Below, piece after piece: positions 11,350 through 21,420 of a stretch of DNA of 64,000 nt. Under the pieces are notes generated by a model. The model was not told where the DNA came from. It saw only the letters and a program-made list of their open reading frames with translations, and ran no database searches. Position numbers and translations under genes: made by a program. Each line of letters begins with the position of its first letter. Positions within the stretch are counted from its first letter, which is position 1. Source of the stretch: Pseudo-nitzschia pungens (taxonomy: Eukaryota > Bacillariophyta > Bacillariophyceae > Bacillariales > Bacillariaceae); NCBI GenBank assembly GCA_037355855.1, contig CM074762.1, positions 5,456,001 to 5,520,000 of the forward strand, written 5' to 3'.

Positions 11350-13201
11350 ATGGTCGCACACAAACGCTTATTATTGAGCATTTTCCTTGCGTCAATGGCA
11401 ACAACCGCAACCGGTGCCTCGTGGTCATCGTTGGATCATGAAGACCGGCAAGATGTCAAACCCACCGGAACATCATTGCGTGGTGGTAGTGGTGGTGGGT
11501 TTGGAAATGTAGGGGGGAAGAAAACCGTCACTCCTCCTCCCGATTTCGATTCTGTACCAAAGGAAACCACCGAGAACAAGCCAAGAATTCTTTCCGTTGA
11601 TAGAGAGGAGTACGAGCAGAACGACGGCGTCGTCGACGACATCCAGTACATCATGATTTCTTGCAAGAAAGGAGAAAATGAATCCTCGTGCAGGGAGCGA
11701 ATCATGACCTTTATTCCAGAGGATGCAAAATCCCGCTTCAAACTCACTACGTACTTGAAATTGGTCAATGCTTATGCTGCCGAGATGAAAGGAGACGGTT
11801 CCTTTCTTGACGGATTGGAGGGTGTCGAGGATGATCCCGTGCGTGAACTCGAACCGATCGAAGAAGAGTTTATCATGACCCGATCGGGGGATGTACCGCA
11901 TATTCCATACGGCATCGATATGATCAAGGCAAGGGAAGTATGGGAATTACACAATACGAAAGGAGAAAATGTCCGTGTCTGTGTCGTGGACACGGGCATC
12001 ACTCTTGATCACACCGACTTGCAATGGGACAAAATGTTTGGATACGATGGCGACGATATGTTCAACCCGTGGTGGATAGACCCGAACGGCCATGGTACCC
12101 ACGTAGCGGGTACAATCGCTGCGAGTGACAATGGCCACGGAGTGGTTGGAGTTGCTCCAAATGTCGAAATTTTCACCGTTCGATTGCTTGATGATTACGG
12201 TTATCTTCATCATAGTTCGGGGATGATCAATGCTCTCGATGCGTGCATGGAAGGCGGTTCGAAGGTCATTAATTTGAGTCTAGGTGGTTTTATTCCAAAC
12301 CAATTGGAGAAAGATGCATTCGAGGAACTTTATAAGAAAGGAATTGTCGTGGTGGCAGCCTCGGGCAATTCACATGAAACGGATTTCAGTTTCCCTGCTT
12401 CGTACGACAACGTGATAAGCGTTGCATCTGTCGACTCGAATGGTCTCAAATCCGATTTCTCAACTTACAACGACCAAGTGGATGTTGCCGCTCCGGGTAG
12501 AGCTGTTGTGAGTTATTGTAAAGTAATGCGCCAGCATTCGACAGTTTGCTGCCCCCAAAACGATGAAATCTTGAAAACATACTCGTCTAACCGTTTACAT
12601 TTCCCCCTTGGTTTCTTCACCCTCATTTTTGTAGTGGAGTACATATAGTGACGGAGGCTACAGCGCTTTAAGTGGAACATCCATGGCCTGCCCACACGTC
12701 ACTGGGTTGGTGGCTCTCATGCTGAGTGTCGCTCCAAGAGCAACGCCGGCACAGATCTATTCTGCTTTGACGTCCACCGCCCAAAACCCGTATACAACAG
12801 CTGCAAACGAAAGAGAAGATTACCTGGGTTATGGAATCGTTGATGGCCTAGCTGCCGTCGATTACATTATAAAGACAGATAAAGATACTCCTAACTGTAT
12901 CGATTTTTCGATCAAGCTCCACACAGACAACAGTCCACACGAGACAACTCATTGGCTAGAAGAACATGAGTCGGGGGAATGGATCTTTTACGAGAACGAT
13001 TTCAAGCCCTATCAAACATTGTATTGGGAAGACTGCGTCGATCCAACTCTCTGTTATGATTACTATCTCTATGATAGTTTCGGCGATGGTATTTCTGGGG
13101 AAGGTGTCGAAGTCAAATACAATGGCGAAGTGCTCCTTTCCGGAGGAAGCTTTCATTATGGTGGAGTCCTTCATGTCGGTGATTGCTTGAATGTCTTCTG
13201 A
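11350..13201 (+). CDS. Secreted subtilisin-like serine protease (peptidase S8), one intron
   Basis: CDS is join(11350..12507, 12635..13201), 574 aa. The 127-nt intron has a GTGAGT donor at 12,508 and a TTTTTGTAG acceptor ending at 12,634; splicing restores AVWSTYSDGGYSALSGTSM in frame. A hydrophobic N-terminus (about 1-23, ending TATGAS) is a signal peptide, followed by a propeptide-like region. The catalytic triad is complete: Asp214 in VCVVDTG, His248 in NGHGTHVAGT and Ser402 in GTSMACPH, with the oxyanion Asn340 in ASGNS. The arrangement is of the proteinase K/subtilisin type. After about residue 450 comes a separate Cys-containing domain with FSIKLHTDNSPHETTHWLEE and YDYYLYDSFGDGISGEG, a module I recognise as common on stramenopile secreted proteases; it may act in substrate or wall binding. 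The predicted product is an extracellular or vacuolar endopeptidase. Confidence 0.92.
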
Positions 13202-14442
13202 TCAATCCGAGTAAAGAAGAATTACAAGTACTAGTACCTCTTACCGCTGCGTCATCCCTACCGTAGTTACAAAAAATAGGACTTCAAGTAAGGAGTCCAC
13301 AGCTCTTAAATAATCTACATCCTCCATCCAGTATCCTCGTACGGAGACTGCGTGCTACGAGCGGTGTGGAAAAAACGAATATCGAAGAAAACAAAACAAA
13401 AAGGCATGCGACGAAAAAGTTGAAGTTTAGTGGTGGATTCATTCATTCACTCACAATTTAAGTAGCCTTACGAGAAGCAAATAATTCAAAACCGAGTACT
13501 AAACGTCTCATTACGCACCTCAGTGGTACTGGATCTACACGATCCTTCAGAGCGACCCTCCAAACATTCTTGTCAACAATATTTTATTCATGGTGTGGTA
13601 TTATAGTACTAGTTTATTGATACTATATTGTTGTTGTTCTTACTAATAGTACTAGTACTAGTAGTAGGTTTACTAGTGGTAGTACTAGTAGTATGATCAA
13701 GAACAAGCAAGTCTGGTAGTACTGCTTGCTGGGCGGTCCTTCTTGTTCTTGTTGTGCTGTCTGAAAAGAGTTACTACTACTAGTACTATCAACGGGGGGT
13801 TGCGAAGTTTTGAATCAAAGACCACTAGTGCTAGTACCAATACTAGTAGTAGTCTACTAGCTAAGGTGGAGGATCATCATGGTAAATAAGAATATGGAAT
13901 CACTGAATACTTGTACTAGTACTAGTACTAGCAGTGATTACTACTAGTAGTAGTAGTAGTAGTAGTATCATGTTGCTGTGTTGATGCCTGCTTCTTCTTG
14001 GTACTTGTATTGCTCATCTGCTCCTCTTTCTACTTCTACTACTAGAAGAACTAGTAGTAGTAGTAGTAGTAGTAGCAGTACTAGTAGCAGTACTATCATC
14101 CATTCGTACACCAGGAGTAGTACTATTAGTAGTAGTACACTCATCAATTTTCTCAAGTAATTTTTCGTTTTTGTCCACCGTTCTTTCCGGAAATCATCAA
14201 TAATGATCTGACATTCGTAAGGTTAACGTACGGTACCAGTAGGCATTTTTCAGAGGTAAAGATCACGATTCATTCACGACCCAAAGAAACGGAAGCACTA
14301 TTACGGTAACGATTACTCCACTCAATCCATTCTATGGTACACCTTCAATGCTGTTCTCTTCGTTTACAATCTTTGAAGCCGCAAATTCGAAATAAATCCA
14401 TCAATCACTCAAACAACAAAACACAAATAATCCTTAATCACA
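13202..14442. other. Intergenic region with ACT/AGT repeat islands
   Basis: The spacer has dense (ACT)n/(AGT)n and ACTAGTACT runs at about 13,600-13,700 and 13,900-14,130, overlapping short ORFs in both directions that are translations of the repeat. The last 200 bp before 14,443 are plausible promoter and 5' UTR for the ligase gene. No gene is supported. Confidence 0.6.
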
Positions 14443-16206
14443 ATGGCATCGAACTGCCAGGACTACTATTCCGCAGGAGACTGCGCTATCTGTCTGGGAC
14501 CGTTGAAAGCAGCATCCGAATCCAAACAGGAAACCGTGCTCACGTTGCACTGCAGGCACAGTTATCACCGGGAGTGCATCATCGCCCAAATCAAGGCCGA
14601 CTGCAACAAAACAGCACGGAACGATGACCAGCGGATCCTGTTCAATTCCTTTCAGTGTGCCTTGTGTAAGAGTGTCATCCTGGCAGACAGTCACCCGGAG
14701 CTGCCCCGCAATTTGTTCGAGACATCGGATGCGCTTCGTTCAAAGGTGGATGAGCTCATCAAGGAACATGGTTTGCGAGAAGAGATAGTGAAAGAAATGT
14801 CCCGAAAGGACGGCGAACAGAAGCCAGGATCCCAAGACATTCTCGGCCGAGAGATCATGCGCAAGTACGCGTTCTACCGGTGTGGCGAATGTCACGATCC
14901 ATACTTTGGTGGCACGACCGAGTGCGCCGACTCGTTCCAACCCACCAGAGCGGATTCTTCGGGAGAAGGAGGCCTCCCGCAACAAAAACTCTGTCCGTCC
15001 TGTGCTCCCCAGCCCCAAAGCATCTGTCGAAACCCCTTCCGGCACGCCAGCTGTCTCACGTGGAAGTGTCGGTATTGCTGCCAACCAGCGACTTATTTGT
15101 GCTACGGAAACGTGCATTTCTGCAATGAATGCAACGACAAGAACCTGAGGAGAAACAACAAGCACGAGGTGGCAGAGGCGATTCCCTGCCCCGGGGTCTC
15201 GTGCCCCCATCCCAAGCCCGATCCAAACAGCCGATTTCATTCCAACGGTCCCACGGACAAGTGCGAACAGGTTTATTCGTGTGCGATTTGTTCTGCCCCC
15301 GATGTCGATGACCCGACCAGGATTCGGCCCGGATCTCGAAATTTCGTAGTCAATCCGTGCGGCAACGACGGACTCCGTGGATGGTACCGGTGCGGGTTGT
15401 GGCATGCATGGAACGTGGAGAAGTCACCATTTGGCACCAACTACGGCCCCTTGTTTCCCACCCCGGTGGTTCGCTCAGTGGAAAGCCAACGTCAACATTA
15501 TCGCGACCAACCTATTGCCACAAATTTTGTGTCTTCGTACTATAATTGCAAAATGGCGCAATCCATTGATCTGAGTCAATGTTTGCGACTCGACCGACAA
15601 AGAACCACACAAACCTATTCTCCTGATACTTTTGCTACTCACAACAACAGCAACAGCAACAGCAACGAATCCATTGTGTCTCCCGTGGTTCGCATCGAGG
15701 TTTCGGCACGCTACACTCGACGCACAGATTGCTCCAGTCTCTTTCGAATGGATGCCACTCTCACCGATGGTCATCCTTTTGATCAATTGTACGATTTCGA
15801 AGGCGAATCACGGTCCACGGGAACCTTGGAGCCCGACTTGTTCTGGGAACGGGCTTGTCTGGTCTTTGAGATGGGCACACTCGAGGACATCAAGCGACGG
15901 TATCGAAAGTCTCCGTTCGTGACGGTTAAGATACAGGGCGAGGACAAGTCAAATTTTGCCGGAAACTGCGGGAGCAAGGTAACCGATGTTTGTGTGCGTG
16001 TGCTGGGGAACACTCCCGAGGAAATCGACGCTCTGGTGCAGGATGCGGATGAGCCCCGTTTGCCACAGACGAACGAGAACGATGCAGACGCAGTAGCAGA
16101 GGCGACTCTTGCCTGCCCCGGTGAGTCGCACGGGCGACGTTTGCCGCGGACAAACGTGCAACGTCGTCGCACATCGTTGCGGCGGCGTCGACATCGGTGG
16201 TTTTAG
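14443..16206 (+). CDS. Stand-alone RING-Cys-relay (RCR) type E3 ubiquitin ligase, PHR/MYCBP2 C-terminus-like
   Basis: This single-exon 587-aa protein starts at an ATG in good context (CACAATGGCA). Residues 14-75 form a RING-H2 finger (C14-x2-C17, C37, H39, H42-x2-C45, C72-x2-C75). Residues about 141-284 match the tandem-cysteine domain that follows the RING in animal MYCBP2/Highwire/RPM-1: KYAFYRCGECHDPYFGG, then KLCPSCA, WKCRYCCQPATYLCYGNVHF and CNEC, ending YSCAICS. In MYCBP2 this domain relays ubiquitin between two cysteines and esterifies Thr/Ser of substrates. Which cysteines here are the relay pair needs an alignment. Animal PHR proteins exceed 4,000 residues; here only the catalytic module remains. 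Residues 290-587 (including RIEV, STGTLEP and FVTVKIQGED stretches) are unrecognised and the tail is Arg-rich. A degenerate copy of the 3' part lies at 20,420-21,420. Confidence 0.85.
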   Translation: MASNCQDYYSAGDCAICLGPLKAASESKQETVLTLHCRHSYHRECIIAQIKADCNKTARNDDQRILFNSFQCALCKSVILADSHPELPRNLFETSDALRSKVDELIKEHGLREEIVKEMSRKDGEQKPGSQDILGREIMRKYAFYRCGECHDPYFGGTTECADSFQPTRADSSGEGGLPQQKLCPSCAPQPQSICRNPFRHASCLTWKCRYCCQPATYLCYGNVHFCNECNDKNLRRNNKHEVAEAIPCPGVSCPHPKPDPNSRFHSNGPTDKCEQVYSCAICSAPDVDDPTRIRPGSRNFVVNPCGNDGLRGWYRCGLWHAWNVEKSPFGTNYGPLFPTPVVRSVESQRQHYRDQPIATNFVSSYYNCKMAQSIDLSQCLRLDRQRTTQTYSPDTFATHNNSNSNSNESIVSPVVRIEVSARYTRRTDCSSLFRMDATLTDGHPFDQLYDFEGESRSTGTLEPDLFWERACLVFEMGTLEDIKRRYRKSPFVTVKIQGEDKSNFAGNCGSKVTDVCVRVLGNTPEEIDALVQDADEPRLPQTNENDADAVAEATLACPGESHGRRLPRTNVQRRRTSLRRRRHRWF

Positions 16207-18002
16207 AATTCATTGCGATGATAAATACTCTCTTCTTTTTATTATTTTGTTGCCAATCCTTCTCGCGGTTCGCGGTTGCGTTGCGATGGATCGAGCGACA
16301 TGACAGGACGTACCGTAACATGAAACATTACTCATAACCAGTACGAAGTAAACCTTTTAAGGTTACATCGTATGTACCGGTAGATTGTAGAAGATTGATT
16401 GATTGATCCGTGGTAAGGTAATCTTAACTTACTCGTCCGGTAAGATCTTACGGAGCCTGGAACGCAGATACGACAAACGAAGTCGAAGGGAACGCAGATA
16501 GGGTATTTTGAGTCGAAAAGGGTAAAAAACCAAAATGGGAATAAATTCGGTACGCAAATCTGGTAATGAAAACAGATGATACTTCGTACTCTATCCTCAT
16601 ATACAGTAATGCAGTATTTTAATGATGCTCAACATTATTTAACAGTACTAGGGCAATATTGCGTGCACCTGGAGATGCATGGTAACATGCACGGCAAGAT
16701 TCATGGTAACATGCACGGCAACATACACAATAACATGCACGGCAACATGCACGGCAACATACACAATAACATGCACATGCACGGTAACATGCACAGTAAC
16801 AAAAAAAAAAATAATAGTACCTTAAGTAACAATTTCCAACTGTAAAGACGATAATTAAAATGTTTACTTAAGTGACCATTTCCAACTGGTTACCGGTAAA
16901 TAGTAAATATCAAATATCAATCACCGTATTAAATTTTCAATACACATTAGAACATTTAAGATGGAGATTCAATTTAAGACGGAGAATAGTTTAAACATTT
17001 AACACGGGTAAACACGTAGATTCAAAAATAATGGTTGTAGCGGGTGTGTGACCGGGTTGTATGACCGGGTCAACCGGTCTATTACCCATTTGTATGACCG
17101 GGTCAACCGGTCTATGTATTCAATATTCACATAAAATATCCATTAAGAAAAACAATTCTACGTGTGCAATGAATAATGAAGTGTTTGATATTTTTAGCGA
17201 ACCGCATTTCATGGGTTTTGGATCTCATACTGAAATTGATATACTGATGCCCAGAGACCACGTGCAAGTATGTAGTCTTTGTGCACGACCAAATAAGTGG
17301 TACATGTACAGATCTAAATCTCAAGCAATTTAGAACCGTACTCGTACGGTACAAAAGTATCAGTTGTTATCCGACACCTGGTAGCAACTGTTTGATCCAT
17401 GACGTGAATAGCAATGAAATAAAATTAAGACATACTTCGTATTTACTACTAACTTACTTATTACTTCAATATTTTTTATTTTTATTCATAATGCTTATTT
17501 TGAATCCAGTTGAATCTTGACAGTAAGAATCTTACCGTAGTTTTCTCCCAGCCATGAGAGAATGGAAACTAAGGTTGATACATCCATCAACCACACAATG
17601 TGTTCTTTCGGATCGAGAGATTTGGCGACGAACATCATCCCTTTTATTCTCACAATTCCATTTTCACAACAAAAAATAACAATAATAGTGAGAACAACAA
17701 CAAGCATTTCTTCCGAAGCCAACTTATTCATTGAACTACCTGGTATCATACGATACGATAAGAATCCTACTCCCTACCGGTAAGTCACTTGAACGAATTG
17801 GAGCACAATGTTAGTATTCTCGTTGTCCCACGGTCCTCGTACATCAAAGAGTCATACCACGTATTCTTGCATTCAAACCGTACACGACACAATTATCTCG
17901 AGATTCCATTTTGAATCGATGCTGTTTGTCATTCTTTACTCATCACTGTCGGCGGCGTTTTCGTTGAAATGCTGCAGAAACTTTTGAATCTTTGAAACCA
18001 TA
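16207..18002. other. AT-rich intergenic region
   Basis: This region contains 3' UTR of the ligase gene, AAGGTTAC and TACGAAGTA words, a His/Met repeat ORF (listed separately), and a 25-bp direct repeat containing TGACCGGGTCAACCGGT near 17,058 and 17,091. A small ORF on the minus strand at 17,495-17,749 has no recognisable features. Confidence 0.55.
16576..16845 (+). CDS. Small ORF with Met-His-Gly-Asn repeats (doubtful gene)
   Basis: An ATG at 16,576 opens an 89-codon frame. From about residue 34 it consists of MHGN, IHGN, IHNN and MHSN units encoded by a 12-bp tandem repeat (AACATGCACGGC and variants, 16,676-16,800), ending KKKNNST. His/Met-rich repeats of this kind can bind copper or other soft metals, but there is no signal peptide and the DNA repeat may simply be a minisatellite that happens to be open. 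The frame stays open because the unit length is a multiple of three. Expression evidence would decide. Confidence 0.2.
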   Translation: MILRTLSSYTVMQYFNDAQHYLTVLGQYCVHLEMHGNMHGKIHGNMHGNIHNNMHGNMHGNIHNNMHMHGNMHSNKKKNNSTLSNNFQL

Positions 18003-19880
18003 ATGCGTTTTGAGACTACTTCCATTTCATTCCTTGCAGCATGTGCCTCCGCAAGCGACGATACTCCGACAGGATCTTCAAACTACCACCCACCGTTGGC
18101 TTCCAAGAAATATAGCAACCCCATGTCCCTCTCCAAGATATACACCAGCGAAGCAACCGATTTGGCTTGGAATCCTGTCAAACCTCTTTTGAATAATGTT
18201 CCTGTGACTTCGACACTTGAGGTTGATGGGGGTGCCAACGGTATGGATACCATTGGTACTCCCGACCTTGGTATTTTGGAGACGATGTTTTTCAAAAAGA
18301 GTGAAATGGAGGGAGAATCAAGTAGCCCCCCCAAAGGAACCAGAAGGCTTGGGGGCCATCTCAACGAACCTTTTACAGCCACCATTGATTGTGAATCGTA
18401 TTGTGCGCAGCACTCACGTCCTGTCGTTGAAGTTTCGGGAGAAGAATTTCGAGCTATTGTACATTCGTGCATTGCTGGTGAAGGAGTTTGCCATATTCCT
18501 TTGAACTGCTGGAATACTTCCAAAGTCACGGATATGCGTTATGCATTTGAACCTCCTTTTGGATATGATGGAGAATTCAATGAGCCATTGAATTGCTGGG
18601 ATGTTTCTCGAGTTAGTGACATGTCTTCCATGTTTTATTATCAATCTGCCTTCAACCAGCCCATCAACGAGTGGGACGTTTCTCGAGTTGATAGCATGGA
18701 TTTCCTATTTGATATGGCATCTGCCTTCAACCAACCCATCAACAAGTGGGATGTTTCTCGAGTTTATGACATGAGAGGAATGTTTGATTATGCATCTTCC
18801 TTCAACCAACCCATCAACGAGTGGGATGTTTCTCGAGTTTATTACATGGATTTCATGTTTTATAAGGCATCTTCCTTCAACCAGCCGATCAACGAGTGGG
18901 ATGTTTCTCGAGTTAATCACATGTCTCAAATGTTTGATTATGCATCTTCCTTCAACCAACCCATCAACGAGTGGGATGTTTCTCGAGTTTATTACATGGG
19001 TTTCATGTTTTCTTATGCATCTTCCTTCAACCAACCCATCAACGAGTGGGATGTTTCTCGAGTTTATGACATGAGTGTAATGTTTGATTATGCATCTATC
19101 TTCAACCAGCCGATCAACGAGTGGGATGTTTCTCGAGTTCGATACATGTCTCAAATGTTTGTTTATGCATCTTCCTTCAACCAGCCGATCAACGAGTGGG
19201 ATGTTTCTCGAGTTTCTTACATGGATTTCATGTTTTATAAGGCATCTTCCTTCAACCAACCCATCAACGAGTGGGATGTTTCTCGAGTTTATTACATGTC
19301 TCAAATGTTTCATAAGGCATCTTCCTTCAACCAACCCATCGACGGGTGGAATGTTTCTCAAGTTGATAACATGTTTAAGATGTTTCATAAGGCGTCTGCT
19401 TTCAATCAATGCTTGGCTCCATGGGAAGCCTTGGTTTCTGATCGAAAAGTAGACATGAAAAAGATGTTTAAAAAATCTGGCTGTGAATCAACCTCACCTC
19501 CTAATGGTGGTGTATGGTGCAATAGTGATTGCACTTGTGTCGATGATGGTTCATTTCGCTTGAATGGCAAAAGGAATCGAGATTGCAACTGGGTTGCGAA
19601 AAATCCAGGGAAACGTTGCGGCAGAAAGGACAAAGCAACACAGAAATTGGTCAAAGACATCTGCCCAATGGCCTGTAATATGCGCTGCTTGTGCCAAAAT
19701 TCCAAGGAGTCGTTCGAATCTGACGGTGATGCGATGGAGTGTGAGGACGTGAAGGAAAAAAAGCAATGCAAACAAGACGCTACCAGCAAAGTGTTCCAGG
19801 GAAGCATTGTTGCAGATCTATGCCCCAAGAAGTGTGGGGTTTGTCAATGCAACGAAGCAGCACTACTACTTTTAGTATAA
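18003..19880 (+). CDS. BspA-like (DUF285) repeat protein with C-terminal ShKT-like Cys domains
   Basis: This 625-aa single-exon ORF starts with ATG at 18,003. A weakly hydrophobic N-terminus (FLAACASA) may be a short signal peptide. After a linker, about twelve 25-residue units run from residue 191 to about 490, each of the form FNQPINEWDVSRVxxMxxMF, which is the BspA-type leucine-rich repeat (PF03382, DUF285). Such repeats are greatly expanded in diatoms and usually occur on surface or secreted proteins; ligands are unknown. The C-terminus holds two Cys-rich modules with the spacing C..NW..NPGKRC..VKDICPMAC and C..LCPKKCGVC, resembling ShKT or similar six-Cys domains. The middle repeats are nearly identical at the DNA level, indicating recent unit duplication. 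The 3' end has been partly duplicated in tandem just after the stop codon. Confidence 0.85.
   Translation: MRFETTSISFLAACASASDDTPTGSSNYHPPLASKKYSNPMSLSKIYTSEATDLAWNPVKPLLNNVPVTSTLEVDGGANGMDTIGTPDLGILETMFFKKSEMEGESSSPPKGTRRLGGHLNEPFTATIDCESYCAQHSRPVVEVSGEEFRAIVHSCIAGEGVCHIPLNCWNTSKVTDMRYAFEPPFGYDGEFNEPLNCWDVSRVSDMSSMFYYQSAFNQPINEWDVSRVDSMDFLFDMASAFNQPINKWDVSRVYDMRGMFDYASSFNQPINEWDVSRVYYMDFMFYKASSFNQPINEWDVSRVNHMSQMFDYASSFNQPINEWDVSRVYYMGFMFSYASSFNQPINEWDVSRVYDMSVMFDYASIFNQPINEWDVSRVRYMSQMFVYASSFNQPINEWDVSRVSYMDFMFYKASSFNQPINEWDVSRVYYMSQMFHKASSFNQPIDGWNVSQVDNMFKMFHKASAFNQCLAPWEALVSDRKVDMKKMFKKSGCESTSPPNGGVWCNSDCTCVDDGSFRLNGKRNRDCNWVAKNPGKRCGRKDKATQKLVKDICPMACNMRCLCQNSKESFESDGDAMECEDVKEKKQCKQDATSKVFQGSIVADLCPKKCGVCQCNEAALLLLV
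18573..19475 (+). repeat. 75-bp tandem coding repeat (DUF285 units)
   Basis: About twelve 75-bp units encode 25 residues each. The block TCAACGAGTGGGATGTTTCT is almost invariant in the central units, while the following 20-25 bp vary between a few alternatives (DFMFYKASS, SQMFDYASS and others). The first and last two units have diverged. This pattern is typical of slippage or unequal crossing-over with exchange between units. Confidence 0.9.
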
Positions 19881-19985
19881 GACGCTACCAGCAAAGTGTT
19901 CCAGGGAAGCATTGTTGCAGATCTGTGACCCAAGAAGTGTGGCGTTCGTTGATCTCGTCGAAGAGTAAAAGGACGGAAGCAGCAC
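19776..19985 (+). repeat. 105-bp tandem duplication spanning the BspA gene stop codon
   Basis: The sequence starting GACGCTACCAGCAAAGTGTT at 19,776 recurs at 19,881 (offset 105 bp), directly after the TAA at 19,878-19,880. The second copy is close to identical for about 60 bp and then decays, with TGTGACCCCAAG-type changes disrupting the Cys-Pro codons. It is non-coding in the present frame because of the intervening stop. Confidence 0.85.
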
Positions 19986-20419
19986 TCTTTCAAGGACGAG
20001 CAGTTGGATTGAAATATTTTTTGTTGTTGAAAGCCTGAAGTTCCTTTCTGCTGTTTTGGTGTGAAATTGGGGACTATTCACATGGCACGTATAGTTCTAA
20101 GATAGATTTACCATTATTTGTTCATTATTGCGTGGTTCATACCATTGTTTCTATGGGTCTTGCTCGAATAACACGAATGATATTATCTTCTAGTATTTGA
20201 CGATTCCCATGGACTACATCCTTGGAGGGGACGTAGTAGCTGTTGGAAAAAAAAAAAACTCACCACCATCCTTGTTGCACAGATGTAGAGTCTAGCCACG
20301 AGAGATCGGAAAGTGGCAACGAATCGTTCCTGCAGCTTCTTCCGAGCATTGTATCTGGATGTTACGGATTGTCCCGAACCGGACCGGACCGGACCGGACG
20401 CATCGTGGGGTCTCCCAAC
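19986..20419. other. Intergenic spacer
   Basis: Likely 3' UTR of the BspA gene followed by AT-rich sequence with a short poly-A at 20,247-20,260. GACCGGACCGGACCGGAC at about 20,383 is a short tandem run at the edge of the pseudogene. No gene is seen. Confidence 0.5.
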
Positions 20420-21420
20420 CGGGAGGTGGAGGACTTATCAACCGGCTGCTTTGCGCCCGAGTTTTCCAACCCCGGTGCTCCACCCGGCTGGAGCCCGGGG
20501 CATCCAACGTCGACGCGATCCCGGTCGACCCGGCGCCACGAATTCTGCGTCTTTTCGTGCTACCGGTGTTGATTGAATGAACAACAGCGCGCAATCCATG
20601 GATCCGGGCCATTTTTTTTGGCGGCTCGACGACCGAGAACGCACCGCTCCGAACCATGCGATGATTCCTACGAATATAGCAAATAATCATCATGATGAAT
20701 CCACCGCGTCTCGCGCGGTTCGCATCGAGGTTTTCGACGAGCCGCGCCCGACGCAAACACGGCTCGCGAGAGAAAGTTTCGTTTCGTCGAATTCACGGAT
20801 GCCTTCCGTGCGACGGGCGTCCCCGGAACCGTCGGAGTCGAAGGAACAAACCGCGGGAACTCTTGAGCCCGGCGTGCTGCGGGAACGGGTCTCCGGGGGA
20901 TTGGCCCCACTCGGGGATGGCGGCGAGAGGCGATGCCGATCGCAAAATTCTCCGGTGAGCGAGCGAGCGAGCGATGACGACGGTCGCGGCAAGCGGTGGC
21001 AGGGGGACGACGGGTGCCGGGCGGGACCCCGCCGCGAGAGCAATGCGGGCGGGGGAACGACAAACACCGACTCCCGACGAACTCGACGCCGTGGTCCGGA
21101 ACCGGGACGCGCCCCGTTTGCGGCGGAGGCGACTCGCTCACTCGCTCACTCACTCACTCACTCGTCCCCGCCCCGGGGACTCGCGCGAGCCCTTTTTTTG
21201 CCGGAGACGAACATCGCGCAAGGTCCTCGCACCTCGCACCTCGTTGCGACCGCAACTGCAACCGCAACCGCAACCGCAACTGCGATGGCATCGGCATCGG
21301 CATCGGCATCGGCATCGGCATCGGCGGTGTTTTCCATTGATTTCCGTATTGTGCAATGGATCGAGCGACGCGATGCAACGTGCTACTGTATGACGAGTAG
21401 CGAAGGCGTTCGGTGGTTCG
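20420..21420 (+). pseudogene. Degenerate partial copy of the RCR ligase gene (3' third plus 3' UTR)
   Basis: Read against 15,420-16,300, this stretch aligns along its length with many substitutions and indels. Landmarks are GCGCAATCCAT (20,589 vs 15,557), GGTTCGCATCGAGGTTT (20,718 vs 15,687), GGAACTCTTGAGCCCG vs GGAACCTTGGAGCCCG (20,857 vs 15,819), a GACGAACTCGACGCC block with CCCCGTTTGC, and ATGGATCGAGCGACG at the end. Encoded similarity shows the same order (AQSMD/AQSID, AVRIEV/VVRIEV, TAGTLEP/STGTLEP, PDELDAVV/PEEIDALV). The matches move between reading frames, so the copy is frameshifted. It lacks the RING and Cys-relay parts. It is visibly more GC-rich than the intact gene and carries expanded (CTCACT)n and (GGCATC)n repeats near 21,140-21,320. 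An open 315-codon frame at 20,577-21,524 overlaps it but does not follow the parental frame. Confidence 0.7.
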
